Origin: Chloroflexota bacterium
GTDB taxonomy: Bacteria > Chloroflexota > Anaerolineae > Anaerolineales > Villigracilaceae
Direction of reading: 5' to 3'
Assembly: GCA_016219545.1 (NCBI GenBank)
Contig: JACRMH010000005.1
Location: 1-40,647, forward strand
Length of the DNA stretch: 40,647 bases
A program made the position numbers and the translations under genes. Each line of letters begins with the position of its first letter. The first letter of the stretch is position 1. The notes beneath the pieces were generated by a model. The model made no database searches. It was not told the DNA's origin and was given only the letters and a program-made list of their open reading frames with translations. Shown one piece after another: positions 7,335-15,046 of this stretch.

Positions 7335-9755
7335 ATGGCTGATGAAACGCAAAGCCGGCTTTTACGCTGGGCGACGCTCGTTCTTCTTATTCAATCCACG
7401 GTATTAACCCTCTCACCCGCTGTGCGCGAACGCACATGGGATGTGGATTACAGGCTCTCCCATTGGCTCGGATTTTTCGTCTGGCTTGCCCTCATGAACT
7501 TCGCGCATCGCGCGACCATCAAACTCCTGCCTGAACGCGATCCATATCTCCTGCCCGCGGCTGCTTTACTCGGTGGCTGGGGATTGCTTACCATCTGGCG
7601 GCTGGACGAAACCTTCGGCTTGCGCCAAACGACATGGCTTGTTGTAAGCACCATCGTTTTCACTCTCGCTTTATACGTCCCCAAAAATCTATCCTTCCTC
7701 AGACGGTATAAGTATGTGCTGCTTGGCAGCGGCTTACTCATCACAGCGCTGACCTTATTGCTTGGAACGAACCCGCTCGGCATAGGTCCGGATTTATGGC
7801 TGGGATGTTGCGGCGTTTACTTTCAACCTTCAGAACCTTTAAAACTTTTATTGGTCATTTATCTTTCGGCATATCTCGCAGACCGTGTCAGCTTTCGGTT
7901 GACATCCCTGCCCTTGTTTGTCCCTACACTTGTAGTCACAGGACTCGCGCTTTTGCTCCTGCTGGTTCAGCGTGATCTTGGCACTGCCTCCATTTTTGTT
8001 TTCATTTTTACCATCATGATCTTTTTGGCCACAGGAAAACGACGCGTCTTATTAAGCGTATTTTTCTTTTTGGCTCTCGCATTGTTCGTTGGATATTTTT
8101 ATATTGATGTGGTCCACATCCGCGTGCAAGCCTGGCTCGACCCATGGATCGACCCTTCCGGGCAATCCTATCAGATCGTACAGTCTCTCCTAGCGGTTGC
8201 AAATGGCGGCACAATTGGGCGCGGACTTGGGCTGGGGAGTCCGTCCCTCGTGCCGGTTGCGATATCTGATTTCATTTTCGCAGCCATTGCAGAAGAAACC
8301 GGTCTGCTCGGGACAATGGGACTGCTCCTCCTCATTTGGTTGATCGTAAGCCGCGGCATGATCATCGCCCTGCGCTCCGCCGACAGATTCCGCCGTTACC
8401 TTGCGGCGGGTATCGCGGCATATCTTGGCATTCAAAGTCTGCTCATCATGGGCGGAAACCTGCGCCTGCTTCCACTGACCGGCGTTACCCTGCCCTTTGT
8501 TTCTTATGGTGGCTCATCGTTATTAACATCCTTCATTGCACTGGCTATTTTATTGATCATCAGCAACGTGGAAGACAGCGAACCCGCCCCATTAGAAGAC
8601 CCGAAACCCTACACATTTCTGGCAGGCACACTCGCATTGGGGTTTGCCTCTGTCGCGTTGACCTGCGCCTGGTGGGCAGTCATCCGCGGACCTGACCTGC
8701 TCAGCCGCACCGACAATGCCCGTCGTTCCATTGCAGACCGTTATGTGCAGCGCGGCGAATTGTTGGACAGGAACAATCAACCCATCAACATCACCCAGGG
8801 CGAAAGCGGAACCTACAATCGAATTTATCTATATCCCAACCTCGCACCCATTAGCGGTTATACCCATCCTATTTTTGGACAGGCTGGATTGGAAGCAACG
8901 CTCGATAATTATTTGCGTGGATTGCATGGTAATCCCTCCAGTCTCATTTGGTGGGAGCATTTACTCTATGGCACTCCCCCGCCCGGGCTGGATGTGCGCC
9001 TGAGCATTGATCTTTCTCTCCAACAAACAACGGATCAATTACTCGGCGACCATGTTGGTTCGGTTATCCTGATGAATGCTCAAACCGGTGAGATCCTTAT
9101 TATGGCATCACACCCTGCATACGATCCTAACAAATTGGATACCGAAGGCGATGCTCTCGCATCAATTCCATCTGCTCCATTGGTTAATCGCGCGGCGCAG
9201 GGTTTGTATCCTATTGGTAACGCCTTGCTCCCCCTCATTCAAGCGGAATTCGGAATCGTACAGCCAACGGAATCTGAGTTGGAAAATTTCTATCAAAAAC
9301 TAGGTCTCTATCGAGCGCCATCTATAAATATGCCCGTCGCATTTGACTCACAGCATAAGGTAGTAAAAGACCTAAAAATGAGTCCATTACAGGCAGGGAT
9401 TGCGGCGGCTTCATTAAGTTATCAAGGTATTGAGCCTGCGCCACGCATCGCAATGGCGGTAAATACCCTTCAGCAGGGATGGGTGGTGCTGCCAGCTGAG
9501 AATCAACCCGTTGAGGTGATCCAACCTGCGGCGGCGAATGAAGCGGCTTTAGCTTTCGTCATAGAAGGCAAGCCGTATTGGAGTCACATTGGCCGGGCTA
9601 CCGTTGATGGACATCTCATCACATGGCTGATCGCTGGTACATTGCCCGATTGGAGCGGCACGCCATTGGTCCTGGTGGTGGCGCTGGAAGAGAATAATGT
9701 TCTTCTTGCAAACCAGATCAGAAGCAGTATTTTTAGTTTGGCATTGAATCAATAA
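7335..9755 (+). CDS. FtsW/RodA glycosyltransferase fused to a degenerate PBP transpeptidase domain
   Basis: An 806-residue fusion. Residues about 1-415 are a SEDS polymerase: many membrane helices, YFQPSEPLKL near 162, RDLGTASI near 213, SDFIFAAIAEETG with the likely catalytic Asp312, and LPFVSYGGSS near 386. This part should polymerise lipid II outside the membrane. A further membrane helix (about 427-450) leads to a class B PBP-like region: RGELLDRN (473-480), GLEATLDNYLRG, SIDLSLQQ, and VILMNAQTGEILIMASHP (577-594). The transpeptidase motifs are not preserved. Where families have YPPGSTFK, this protein has YPIGNALL (625-632), losing Ser and Lys. The KTG box reads HIG (751-753), and no SxN is seen. 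The PBP half is probably a non-catalytic activator of the SEDS half. It closes the fha operon and is followed by a strong terminator. Confidence 0.88.
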   Translation: MADETQSRLLRWATLVLLIQSTVLTLSPAVRERTWDVDYRLSHWLGFFVWLALMNFAHRATIKLLPERDPYLLPAAALLGGWGLLTIWRLDETFGLRQTTWLVVSTIVFTLALYVPKNLSFLRRYKYVLLGSGLLITALTLLLGTNPLGIGPDLWLGCCGVYFQPSEPLKLLLVIYLSAYLADRVSFRLTSLPLFVPTLVVTGLALLLLLVQRDLGTASIFVFIFTIMIFLATGKRRVLLSVFFFLALALFVGYFYIDVVHIRVQAWLDPWIDPSGQSYQIVQSLLAVANGGTIGRGLGLGSPSLVPVAISDFIFAAIAEETGLLGTMGLLLLIWLIVSRGMIIALRSADRFRRYLAAGIAAYLGIQSLLIMGGNLRLLPLTGVTLPFVSYGGSSLLTSFIALAILLIISNVEDSEPAPLEDPKPYTFLAGTLALGFASVALTCAWWAVIRGPDLLSRTDNARRSIADRYVQRGELLDRNNQPINITQGESGTYNRIYLYPNLAPISGYTHPIFGQAGLEATLDNYLRGLHGNPSSLIWWEHLLYGTPPPGLDVRLSIDLSLQQTTDQLLGDHVGSVILMNAQTGEILIMASHPAYDPNKLDTEGDALASIPSAPLVNRAAQGLYPIGNALLPLIQAEFGIVQPTESELENFYQKLGLYRAPSINMPVAFDSQHKVVKDLKMSPLQAGIAAASLSYQGIEPAPRIAMAVNTLQQGWVVLPAENQPVEVIQPAAANEAALAFVIEGKPYWSHIGRATVDGHLITWLIAGTLPDWSGTPLVLVVALEENNVLLANQIRSSIFSLALNQ

Positions 9756-9779
9756 CAGCGGACCGCTTTACTTAGTATG

Positions 9780-9819
9780 AATGAAAAAAGGTCAGGCGAA
9801 CGCCTGACCTTTTTTCATT
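9780..9819. terminator. Strong bidirectional terminator
   Basis: A 19-bp perfect stem (9780-9798 with 9801-9819) centred on GGCG/CGCC is flanked by A6 and T6. It separates the plus-strand wall operon from the convergent ferredoxin gene and works in both directions. Confidence 0.93.
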
Positions 9820-9829
9820 GGATATAAAA

Positions 9830-10243
9830 TTATGAACCCTGATCGCTATCTTTGGCAGCGTAGCCGGGGCCGCCCTTGAAGAAGGCGTAGTTAGGTTTGA
9901 CATCGGCTGTGAGGTCTACAGTTTCTCCAGCAGTGAGTTGCTTGGTGGTTTCAAGAACAACTGCCTTGCCGTGGTGGTTGGTGCCTTCATAATGACCGGT
10001 GAGACCAACCTTACTGATATATTCGCCGCCCTTGGCGGTGTACGCGGCAGGGACTTCATCTTCGGGGAAGATGGCGGCAAATGGGCACTCGGGCACGCAG
10101 GCGCCGCAATCAATGCAGGTGTCGGGATCAATGTACATCCACGGCCATTCAGCCACTGGCTGTCCGGGGACAATGCACTCGACGGGACATACTTCGATGC
10201 AACCGCGGTCACGAACGCATAAACTTGTAATAATGTGAGTCAT
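9830..10243 (-). CDS. FdxA-type ferredoxin with two iron-sulfur clusters
   Basis: A 137-residue cytoplasmic electron carrier. The first cluster motif is CVRDRGCIEVCPVEC (Cys9, 15, 19, 23) and the second CIDCGACVPECP, as in the 7Fe/8Fe ferredoxins of the FdxA group. The N-terminal Cys spacing (C-x5-C-x3-C-x3-C) leaves open whether the first cluster is 3Fe-4S or 4Fe-4S. The C-terminal half extends about 60 residues beyond a minimal ferredoxin and ends NYAFFKGGPGYA, a segment seen in the FdxA group. AGGAG precedes the ATG and a near-consensus promoter lies upstream. It sits beside superoxide dismutase, but the two genes have separate promoters and a hairpin between them. Confidence 0.9.
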   Translation of the reverse strand: MTHIITSLCVRDRGCIEVCPVECIVPGQPVAEWPWMYIDPDTCIDCGACVPECPFAAIFPEDEVPAAYTAKGGEYISKVGLTGHYEGTNHHGKAVVLETTKQLTAGETVDLTADVKPNYAFFKGGPGYAAKDSDQGS

Positions 10244-10286
10244 TGGAATTTGCTCCTGTTTGAAATGAAGTTAATTGAATGACCCA

Positions 10287-10314
10287 ATTATATCTTCGTT
10301 TATTTTCGTGGCAA
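10287..10314 (-). promoter_or_regulatory. Sigma70-like promoter of the ferredoxin gene
   Basis: On the minus strand TTGCCA (10314-10309) is followed after 16 nt by a perfect TATAAT (10292-10287). Transcription would begin near 10280, 37 nt before the ATG at 10243. Confidence 0.75.
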
Positions 10315-10354
10315 GGGTAGTTTATTTTTTCACGATAGGCATGGCGCATTAAAT

Positions 10355-10386
10355 CAAACATCCCGCAGAATTCTGCGGGATGTTTG
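10355..10386. terminator. Perfect 32-nt palindrome after superoxide dismutase
   Basis: Positions 10355-10370 and 10371-10386 are exact inverse complements centred on GAATTC. It starts 16 nt beyond the dismutase stop on the minus strand and is followed there by a modest T-rich tail (GATTTAATG). It probably terminates the dismutase mRNA and shields the ferredoxin promoter. Confidence 0.75.
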
Positions 10387-10402
10387 TAGTGGACAATATT
10401 TC

Positions 10403-11008
10403 CTATTTTGCGGTGTAACGAGCGGCAACCGCATCCCAATTGATGACGTTCCAAAAGGCGGTGATGTACTCAGGTCGGCGGTTCTGATATTTCAGGTAAT
10501 AGGCATGTTCCCACACGTCAATGCACATGAGCGGGGCAAGCCCTTCGGAGAGCGGAGAATCCTGGTTGGCGGTGGACACAACAGCAAGTCCACTGCCTTT
10601 TTTTACGAGCCAGGCCCAGCCTGAGCCGAAGCGAGTGGTGGCAGCTTTCTCGAATTCAGTCTTGAAAGCATCAAAGGAAGTGAATGAAGCATCAATGGCT
10701 TTGGCTAACTCACCCTTGGGCGCGCCGCCGGCCTTGGGTCCCATGATTTCCCAAAAAACATTGTGATTGTAAGTCCCGCCGCCATGGTTGCGGACAGTCA
10801 TGCGCGCGGCTTCCGGTACAGCATTCAAATCGCCGAGCAAGGCTTCAATGGATTTTCCAGCCAGTTCAGGTGTCTTTTCAACAATTGCATTTAAGTTTGT
10901 GACGTAAGTGTTGTGGTGTTTTGAGTGATGGATTTCCATGGTGCGCGCATCAATGTGCGGTTCCAAAGCATCGTAAGCATAAGCAAGTTTGGGAAGTTCG
11001 AAAGTCAT
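10403..11008 (-). CDS. sodA: Iron/manganese superoxide dismutase
   Basis: A 201-residue cytoplasmic enzyme that dismutates superoxide to oxygen and hydrogen peroxide. The metal ligands are visible as His27 in IHHSKHH, His82 in YNHNVFW, and Asp164 and His168 in DVWEHAYY. The sequence NQDSPL (148-153), with Gln149, is the arrangement of Mn-type enzymes, in which the second-sphere glutamine comes from the C-terminal domain; cambialistic activity cannot be excluded. Full length, no signal peptide. The ATG has GGAG 6 nt upstream. A TTGCGG-N17-TAAAAT promoter and a palindromic terminator make it monocistronic. Its presence fits an organism that tolerates oxygen at least part of the time. Confidence 0.95.
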   Translation of the reverse strand: MTFELPKLAYAYDALEPHIDARTMEIHHSKHHNTYVTNLNAIVEKTPELAGKSIEALLGDLNAVPEAARMTVRNHGGGTYNHNVFWEIMGPKAGGAPKGELAKAIDASFTSFDAFKTEFEKAATTRFGSGWAWLVKKGSGLAVVSTANQDSPLSEGLAPLMCIDVWEHAYYLKYQNRRPEYITAFWNVINWDAVAARYTAK

Positions 11009-11053
11009 TTTTTCTCCTTTGAAATTAACATTAACCAGAATTACGTATAATTG

Positions 11054-11082
11054 ATTTTACCTTGATGCAGATATAGCCGCAA
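11054..11082 (-). promoter_or_regulatory. Probable promoter of superoxide dismutase
   Basis: On the minus strand TTGCGG (11082-11077), a 17-nt spacer and TAAAAT (11059-11054) precede the dismutase start by about 45 nt. The -35 is weak and the -10 matches five of six. Confidence 0.5.
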
Positions 11083-11111
11083 GAATTTGGACTATTTTTA
11101 TACAAATATCT

Positions 11112-11117
11112 TATAAT
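11112..11117 (+). promoter_or_regulatory. -10 box ahead of the eamA-gntK-ybaK-cyclase operon
   Basis: A consensus TATAAT lies 18 nt before the ATG at 11136, with a TTGGAC candidate -35 at 11087-11092 at a long spacing of 19 nt. GGAAGG (11121-11126) is the ribosome site. Confidence 0.45.
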
Positions 11118-11135
11118 TATGGAAGGCACAACCCA

Positions 11136-12065
11136 ATGACAGAAACTCGAGCGCGCATCATCCTTCCCTTCGCAATCATCATCGCCATCCTCGCGGTTTC
11201 CACTGCCAGCATCTTCATCCGCTTCGCCCAAAATGACGGCGTGCCTTCCCTCGTGATCGCAGCACTGAGATTAACTTTTGCGACATTGATCCTCGCGCCG
11301 ATTTCGTTAACAAGGCATCATGAGGAATTAAAACGCATCACACTTAACGAGATCCTGCTCGGCGCTTTCTCAGGCATTTTCCTCGCCTTGCATTTCGCCA
11401 CGTGGGTATCGTCTCTTGAATACACCAGCGTGGCCAGTTCGGTGGTGTTTGTCAGCACAGGTCCGCTTTGGGTGGCCTTGCTTTCGCCCGCTTTATTGAA
11501 GGAACATCTCGCGAAGACAGCGATCATCGGGTTGGCGCTCTCTCTCGCAGGCGGGACAATTATCGGCTTGTCTGATGCGTGTGTTTGGAATCATGGCTTA
11601 TCCTGCCCAGCATTATCAGACGTCTTGCAAGGTCGTGCCATGTGGGGTAACTTCCTTGCGTTGATAGGCGCGTGGACTGTGACGGGTTATCTCATCATCG
11701 GCAGGAAGTTGCGCGCAGGGCTTTCCCTCATCCCATATATTTTCATGGTCTATGGATTTGCCGCCATTGTCTTGATCGTCATCATGTTCGTGTCGGGCAA
11801 TTCACCGCTTGGGTACGCGCCAAAAACTTATGGCTGGATATTTTTGTTGGCGGCGCTTCCACAACTCATCGGACATTCAACATATAATTGGGCATTGAAA
11901 TATTTGCCGGCCGCACTAGTGGCTGTGATGACTCTCGGTGAACCCATCGGCTCAGCCATCCTTGCATTTTTCATTTTGAGTGAGACACCAACACTTGCTA
12001 CAATGATCGGGGGAATCTTTATTCTCTCAGGAATTTATCTGGCTTCACGAAAGTCCACGCCATGA
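11136..12065 (+). CDS. EamA-family (DMT) membrane transporter
   Basis: A 309-residue polytopic membrane protein with the two tandem EamA repeats and about ten helices of the drug/metabolite transporter superfamily. Marks include SIFIRFAQNDGVPSLVIAALR in the first repeat, the EYTSVASSVVF helix, and ALVAVMTLGEPIGSAILAF in the second repeat. The substrate (amino acids, nucleotides or a metabolite) cannot be read from sequence. It opens a long operon: its stop overlaps the start of the gluconokinase gene (ATGA). A loop between repeats (about residues 147-170) contains two cysteines and is longer than usual. Confidence 0.85.
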   Translation: MTETRARIILPFAIIIAILAVSTASIFIRFAQNDGVPSLVIAALRLTFATLILAPISLTRHHEELKRITLNEILLGAFSGIFLALHFATWVSSLEYTSVASSVVFVSTGPLWVALLSPALLKEHLAKTAIIGLALSLAGGTIIGLSDACVWNHGLSCPALSDVLQGRAMWGNFLALIGAWTVTGYLIIGRKLRAGLSLIPYIFMVYGFAAIVLIVIMFVSGNSPLGYAPKTYGWIFLLAALPQLIGHSTYNWALKYLPAALVAVMTLGEPIGSAILAFFILSETPTLATMIGGIFILSGIYLASRKSTP

Positions 12066-12544
12066 TCATAATCATGATGGGCGTCGCAGGCTCTGGCAAA
12101 ACAACGATCGGTTCGCTTTTGGCAAAAGAACTTGGCTGGGAGTTTTTCGATGCTGATGATTTTCACTCTGAATCAAATCGCGCTAAAATGTCACAAGGCG
12201 TTGCTTTGACAGATGAAGACCGCGCAGGCTGGTTAACGTCACTGAAAGAATTGATCACCCAAAATATTCAACAAAATTCATCCGCCATACTTGCCTGCTC
12301 CGCATTAAAAAGGTCATATCGCAATATACTAAAAGAGAGTGAACAGGTAAAATTTGTATATCTTCAAGGAACATATGAACTGATCAAGACACGCTTAGAC
12401 AATCGCACTGGGCATTACTTGTCATCAGGCATGTTGGACAGTCAATTTGAAATCCTTGAAGAACCGCAGGACTCATTGACAATTGATATTACAAATACAC
12501 CGCAGGATATTCTAGCCATCATCCTCAAAGGATTGAATTTATGA
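12062..12544 (+). CDS. gntK: Gluconokinase
   Basis: A 160-residue P-loop kinase that should phosphorylate D-gluconate to 6-phosphogluconate with ATP, feeding the pentose phosphate or Entner-Doudoroff route. GVAGSGKT is the Walker A motif. DADDFHSESNRAKMSQGVAL matches the GntK substrate region (canonical GDxLHP..N..KM..G.PL), followed by DEDRAGWL and the C-terminal GHYLSSGMLDSQFEILEEP. Length is normal. Both ends overlap the neighbouring genes by four bases, so translation is coupled. No gluconate permease is adjacent; the EamA transporter is an unproven candidate. Confidence 0.9.
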   Translation: MIIIMMGVAGSGKTTIGSLLAKELGWEFFDADDFHSESNRAKMSQGVALTDEDRAGWLTSLKELITQNIQQNSSAILACSALKRSYRNILKESEQVKFVYLQGTYELIKTRLDNRTGHYLSSGMLDSQFEILEEPQDSLTIDITNTPQDILAIILKGLNL

Positions 12545-13029
12545 AACTCCCATCGCACATGTATCTTGATGAACATAACATCCCATACGAAGCGCGCAGC
12601 TTCTCACCTGAAACAGAAAAAGGCGCGGCAAATGTGGCGCATGTCCTCGGCTTTTCAGAACGTCAGGCTGTGAAGACCCTCATCTTTCAAGTGGATACAG
12701 GCGAACGCGTGCTCGTCATGCTTGGCGGTGACCAGAACGCCGTCTCTGGAAATTTGAAGAAGGCAATTGGCTCACGCAATATTCAAATGGCCGCGCCGGA
12801 AGTTGTGAAGGAGACAACAGGATACATCATCGGTTCGATCCCCGCCTTTGGCTGGCAGCCTTTAAATTTCAGGTCTTTCCTTGAAGCGAGTCTGCTCAAT
12901 GAACCCATCCTCGGCACGGGTGCTGGCCAATGGGGCGAGGAGATCATGATCACGCCGCAGGATCTAATTAAAGCGAGCAATGCAATTGTGGTCAATTTGA
13001 CCGATAGAGATCAGCCGGTAACTCCTTAA
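12541..13029 (+). CDS. YbaK/EbsC-family aminoacyl-tRNA deacylase
   Basis: A 162-residue protein of the YbaK/ProX editing-domain superfamily, which hydrolyses mischarged aminoacyl-tRNAs such as Cys-tRNA(Pro). Family marks are the N-terminal LDEHNIPYEARSF segment, QAVKTLIFQVD with the conserved lysine of the KT motif near residue 45, VMLGGDQNAVSGNLKKAIG in the core, and the C-terminal GAGQWGEEIMITPQDL. It stands alone, not fused to a tRNA synthetase, and starts within the stop of gntK. The precise tRNA substrate is not determinable: YbaK, YeaK and ProXp-type specificities remain open. Confidence 0.85.
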   Translation: MKLPSHMYLDEHNIPYEARSFSPETEKGAANVAHVLGFSERQAVKTLIFQVDTGERVLVMLGGDQNAVSGNLKKAIGSRNIQMAAPEVVKETTGYIIGSIPAFGWQPLNFRSFLEASLLNEPILGTGAGQWGEEIMITPQDLIKASNAIVVNLTDRDQPVTP

Positions 13030-13037
13030 GAGGTTTC

Positions 13038-13655
13038 ATGAATCAACATGAAAAAAGATTCCAGGACCTGATCTTGCGTTTCTCACAAGAACTTACCGAA
13101 GAAGGGCGGAGCAAGATCGAGGCGAAGTTATGGAAGGAATTCGGCACAGAGCGCGTGGTGTTCGTGCTGGATATGTCCGGCTTCTCCATGTTGACTCGCA
13201 AGTACGGCATCATCCATTATTTATCCATGGTGCGGCGAATGCAATTGACCACCGAACCCATTGTCAAAACGTATAACGGCAGCATGATCAAATTCGATGC
13301 GGACAATTGTTTCGCGGTCTTTCCAGATACGCTTTCGGCCATCCATGCCGCCATCGCATTGCAACTGGCGTTCAAGTCGTCGAACCTGCTCACGAGCGAT
13401 GAATTTGACATCCGCATCTCGTGCGGCATTGACTATGGCAGGATCTTTATCGTAGGCAATCAGGATTGCTTCGGTGACGCGGTCAACCGCGCCTGCAAAT
13501 TGGGAGAGGACGTGGCCACGGCTGGAGAAATTTTGGTTACACAGGAGGCCATGAATACAGTGCAGGATCAATCAGGGTTCAAATTGCGTGAGATGAATAT
13601 TTCCGTATCAGGGATCGATATCCCTGCGTATGCGATTGATTATCAGATCGAATAG
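13038..13655 (+). CDS. Stand-alone class III nucleotidyl cyclase
   Basis: A 205-residue soluble protein: a short helical lead (1-38) and one cyclase homology domain. Both metal-binding aspartates are visible: Asp45 in VLDMSGFS and Asp89 in IKFDADNCFAVF. The base-selecting pair appears as Lys85 and Asp143 (QDCFGDAVN), the combination seen in adenylyl rather than guanylyl cyclases. Asn150 of the catalytic Asn-Arg pair is kept, but the arginine four residues on is Lys154 (VNRACK). That substitution may reduce activity or adapt the site. It would act as a homodimer. It lies 8 nt after ybaK and 14 nt before two paralogous membrane proteins, which are candidate partners. Cyclic AMP production is inferred, not shown. 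Confidence 0.82.
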   Translation: MNQHEKRFQDLILRFSQELTEEGRSKIEAKLWKEFGTERVVFVLDMSGFSMLTRKYGIIHYLSMVRRMQLTTEPIVKTYNGSMIKFDADNCFAVFPDTLSAIHAAIALQLAFKSSNLLTSDEFDIRISCGIDYGRIFIVGNQDCFGDAVNRACKLGEDVATAGEILVTQEAMNTVQDQSGFKLREMNISVSGIDIPAYAIDYQIE

Positions 13656-13669
13656 CGAATGGAGGCAAT

Positions 13670-14341
13670 ATGCTTAAACGTTTGAACGAATCACCACGAC
13701 TTGATATTTTCATTGCGATCATCATCGCAGTCGTATCCGCGACTACTGCCTTTGCAGCCTGGCGAGCCAGCATGGTCAGTTCGGCGGCGGGAGATGCGAT
13801 CCGCCAGGGGTTGATAGATGCGGTCAAGAAGCAAACTGCTTCCAGCGAAGATTGGCGCAGAACCTACGAGGAAGCGGGTCACGCCCAGACTTATGCTGTC
13901 ACCCTGGCGCAAGTGGAAGCCCTTGAAAACAGCAGTGACAAGACCGCGCAGGCACAGGCAAAGAATATGCGTCAGTACCTTTTGCCAAGTTTGCAATTGG
14001 TGGTTGACCTCACCACGGATGATAAATATCTCAAGAGTGACGGCACCTACGATCTCGATCAGCGCTTCGCGGACCTCGAAGCGGCCTCACCAGACCTCAC
14101 AGAACTTGACCCGGAAGCATCGTTCAAACTCTCGGATCAATATTCATCGGAGCAACGCTGGCTGACGGTGGGAGTTGTCCTGCTGGCGATCAGCTTGTTT
14201 TGGCTGGCCCTCTCCCAGTTAAGCACGAAGCGCTCCCGTCTGGCCACACTCGCCATCGGCGCAGGCATCTATTTAATCGGGTTGGTCTGGTTTGGGCTTG
14301 TCGAACTTATCTTCTTAATTGTGCGCGGAGGTGCGCTATGA
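13670..14341 (+). CDS. Membrane protein with a helical soluble domain (cyclase-linked, copy 1)
   Basis: A 223-residue protein I cannot assign to a named family. One membrane helix near the N-terminus (about 12-32) is followed by about 130 polar, largely helical residues, then a C-terminal block with two or three helices (about 163-218). GGAGG precedes the ATG. The next gene has the same layout and a similar penultimate helix (SLFWLALSQ against FLFGLAQAL), so the pair arose by duplication. The reading frame overlaps the next start by four bases. The position directly after a cyclase suggests a membrane sensor or effector, but no cyclic-nucleotide-binding domain can be recognised. Confidence 0.7.
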   Translation: MLKRLNESPRLDIFIAIIIAVVSATTAFAAWRASMVSSAAGDAIRQGLIDAVKKQTASSEDWRRTYEEAGHAQTYAVTLAQVEALENSSDKTAQAQAKNMRQYLLPSLQLVVDLTTDDKYLKSDGTYDLDQRFADLEAASPDLTELDPEASFKLSDQYSSEQRWLTVGVVLLAISLFWLALSQLSTKRSRLATLAIGAGIYLIGLVWFGLVELIFLIVRGGAL

Positions 14342-15021
14342 CCGAAACACCTGCTCCTGAAACCTCTGAAAGATATAAGACCTTGATCGTGGTACTCACC
14401 ATGATCACAACAATTATTACTGCCATTGTAGCCACCTTGCAGGCGGATGCCAACATCCGCGCCAACACGGCCAATCGCGATTCGCAATATTATGCGATAT
14501 TGGCTTCTGGTGAATTGCATCGCTCTGGTCTGCAAAGCAGTTACGACTTGAATACATTTGCAAGACTCTTGCTCGAGCAACAAACTTCCTTGATGATGCA
14601 GTTCACAGCCCTGGAAATGGAACAATCCAATGATAAGCTGGGGACTGCATTGAGCAACATCAGCGCGCTGGCAGCGCAGGCACGCGCCGATAAACTGGCG
14701 AGTTTCTCTGTCTTTTACACCGATCCGCGTTATGCTCCCAAAACATCGGATGAGCTTCCCAACGGTGACGCATACCTCGCGGACATGAGCAAGAAGGCGA
14801 ACGAGATCGTCAGCAAGCAAAACACCGCAGCGGACAGTTATCACAAATGGAGCAGCAAAGCGGATTCGTATGTGGGCGTGCTGACTATCATGGCGATAGC
14901 TTTCTTCCTCTTCGGTCTCGCTCAAGCCCTGACCGGACGCATGCGCCTCGTCTTTGCGATCTTCGGCGCCGTCATTTTATTGGTATCAAGCAGCTGGGCG
15001 ATGTTAATTCTGGTTGTGTAA
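14338..15021 (+). CDS. Membrane protein with a helical soluble domain (cyclase-linked, copy 2)
   Basis: A 227-residue paralogue of the preceding protein. The start is taken at ATG 14338, which overlaps the upstream stop as ATGA; the frame is open further upstream but that part lies inside the previous gene. One N-terminal membrane helix (about 15-36) is followed by a long helical region rich in Gln, Ala and Ser with coiled-coil character, then two C-terminal helices (about 172-194 and 199-224). No enzyme motif is visible. With the cyclase and copy 1 it forms a compact three-gene cassette, possibly a heteromeric membrane complex. Confidence 0.7.
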   Translation: MTETPAPETSERYKTLIVVLTMITTIITAIVATLQADANIRANTANRDSQYYAILASGELHRSGLQSSYDLNTFARLLLEQQTSLMMQFTALEMEQSNDKLGTALSNISALAAQARADKLASFSVFYTDPRYAPKTSDELPNGDAYLADMSKKANEIVSKQNTAADSYHKWSSKADSYVGVLTIMAIAFFLFGLAQALTGRMRLVFAIFGAVILLVSSSWAMLILVV

Positions 15022-15046
15022 TTATGGTTTTAAAAGAGGTCTGTAA

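Noticed and set aside
14200..14337. 46-residue N-terminal extension of the second membrane protein
   Set aside because: It overlaps the upstream coding region in another frame; ATG 14338 gives the usual ATGA overlap of this operon.
14269..14925. 218-codon minus-strand frame opposite the second membrane protein
   Set aside because: It shadows a well-supported operon gene and has no recognisable domain or start signal.
13038..15021. Firm assignment as a Pycsar defence system
   Set aside because: The layout is suggestive, but the cyclase has an ATP-type Lys/Asp pair and the membrane proteins lack recognisable Pycsar effector features, so it is listed only as a hypothesis.
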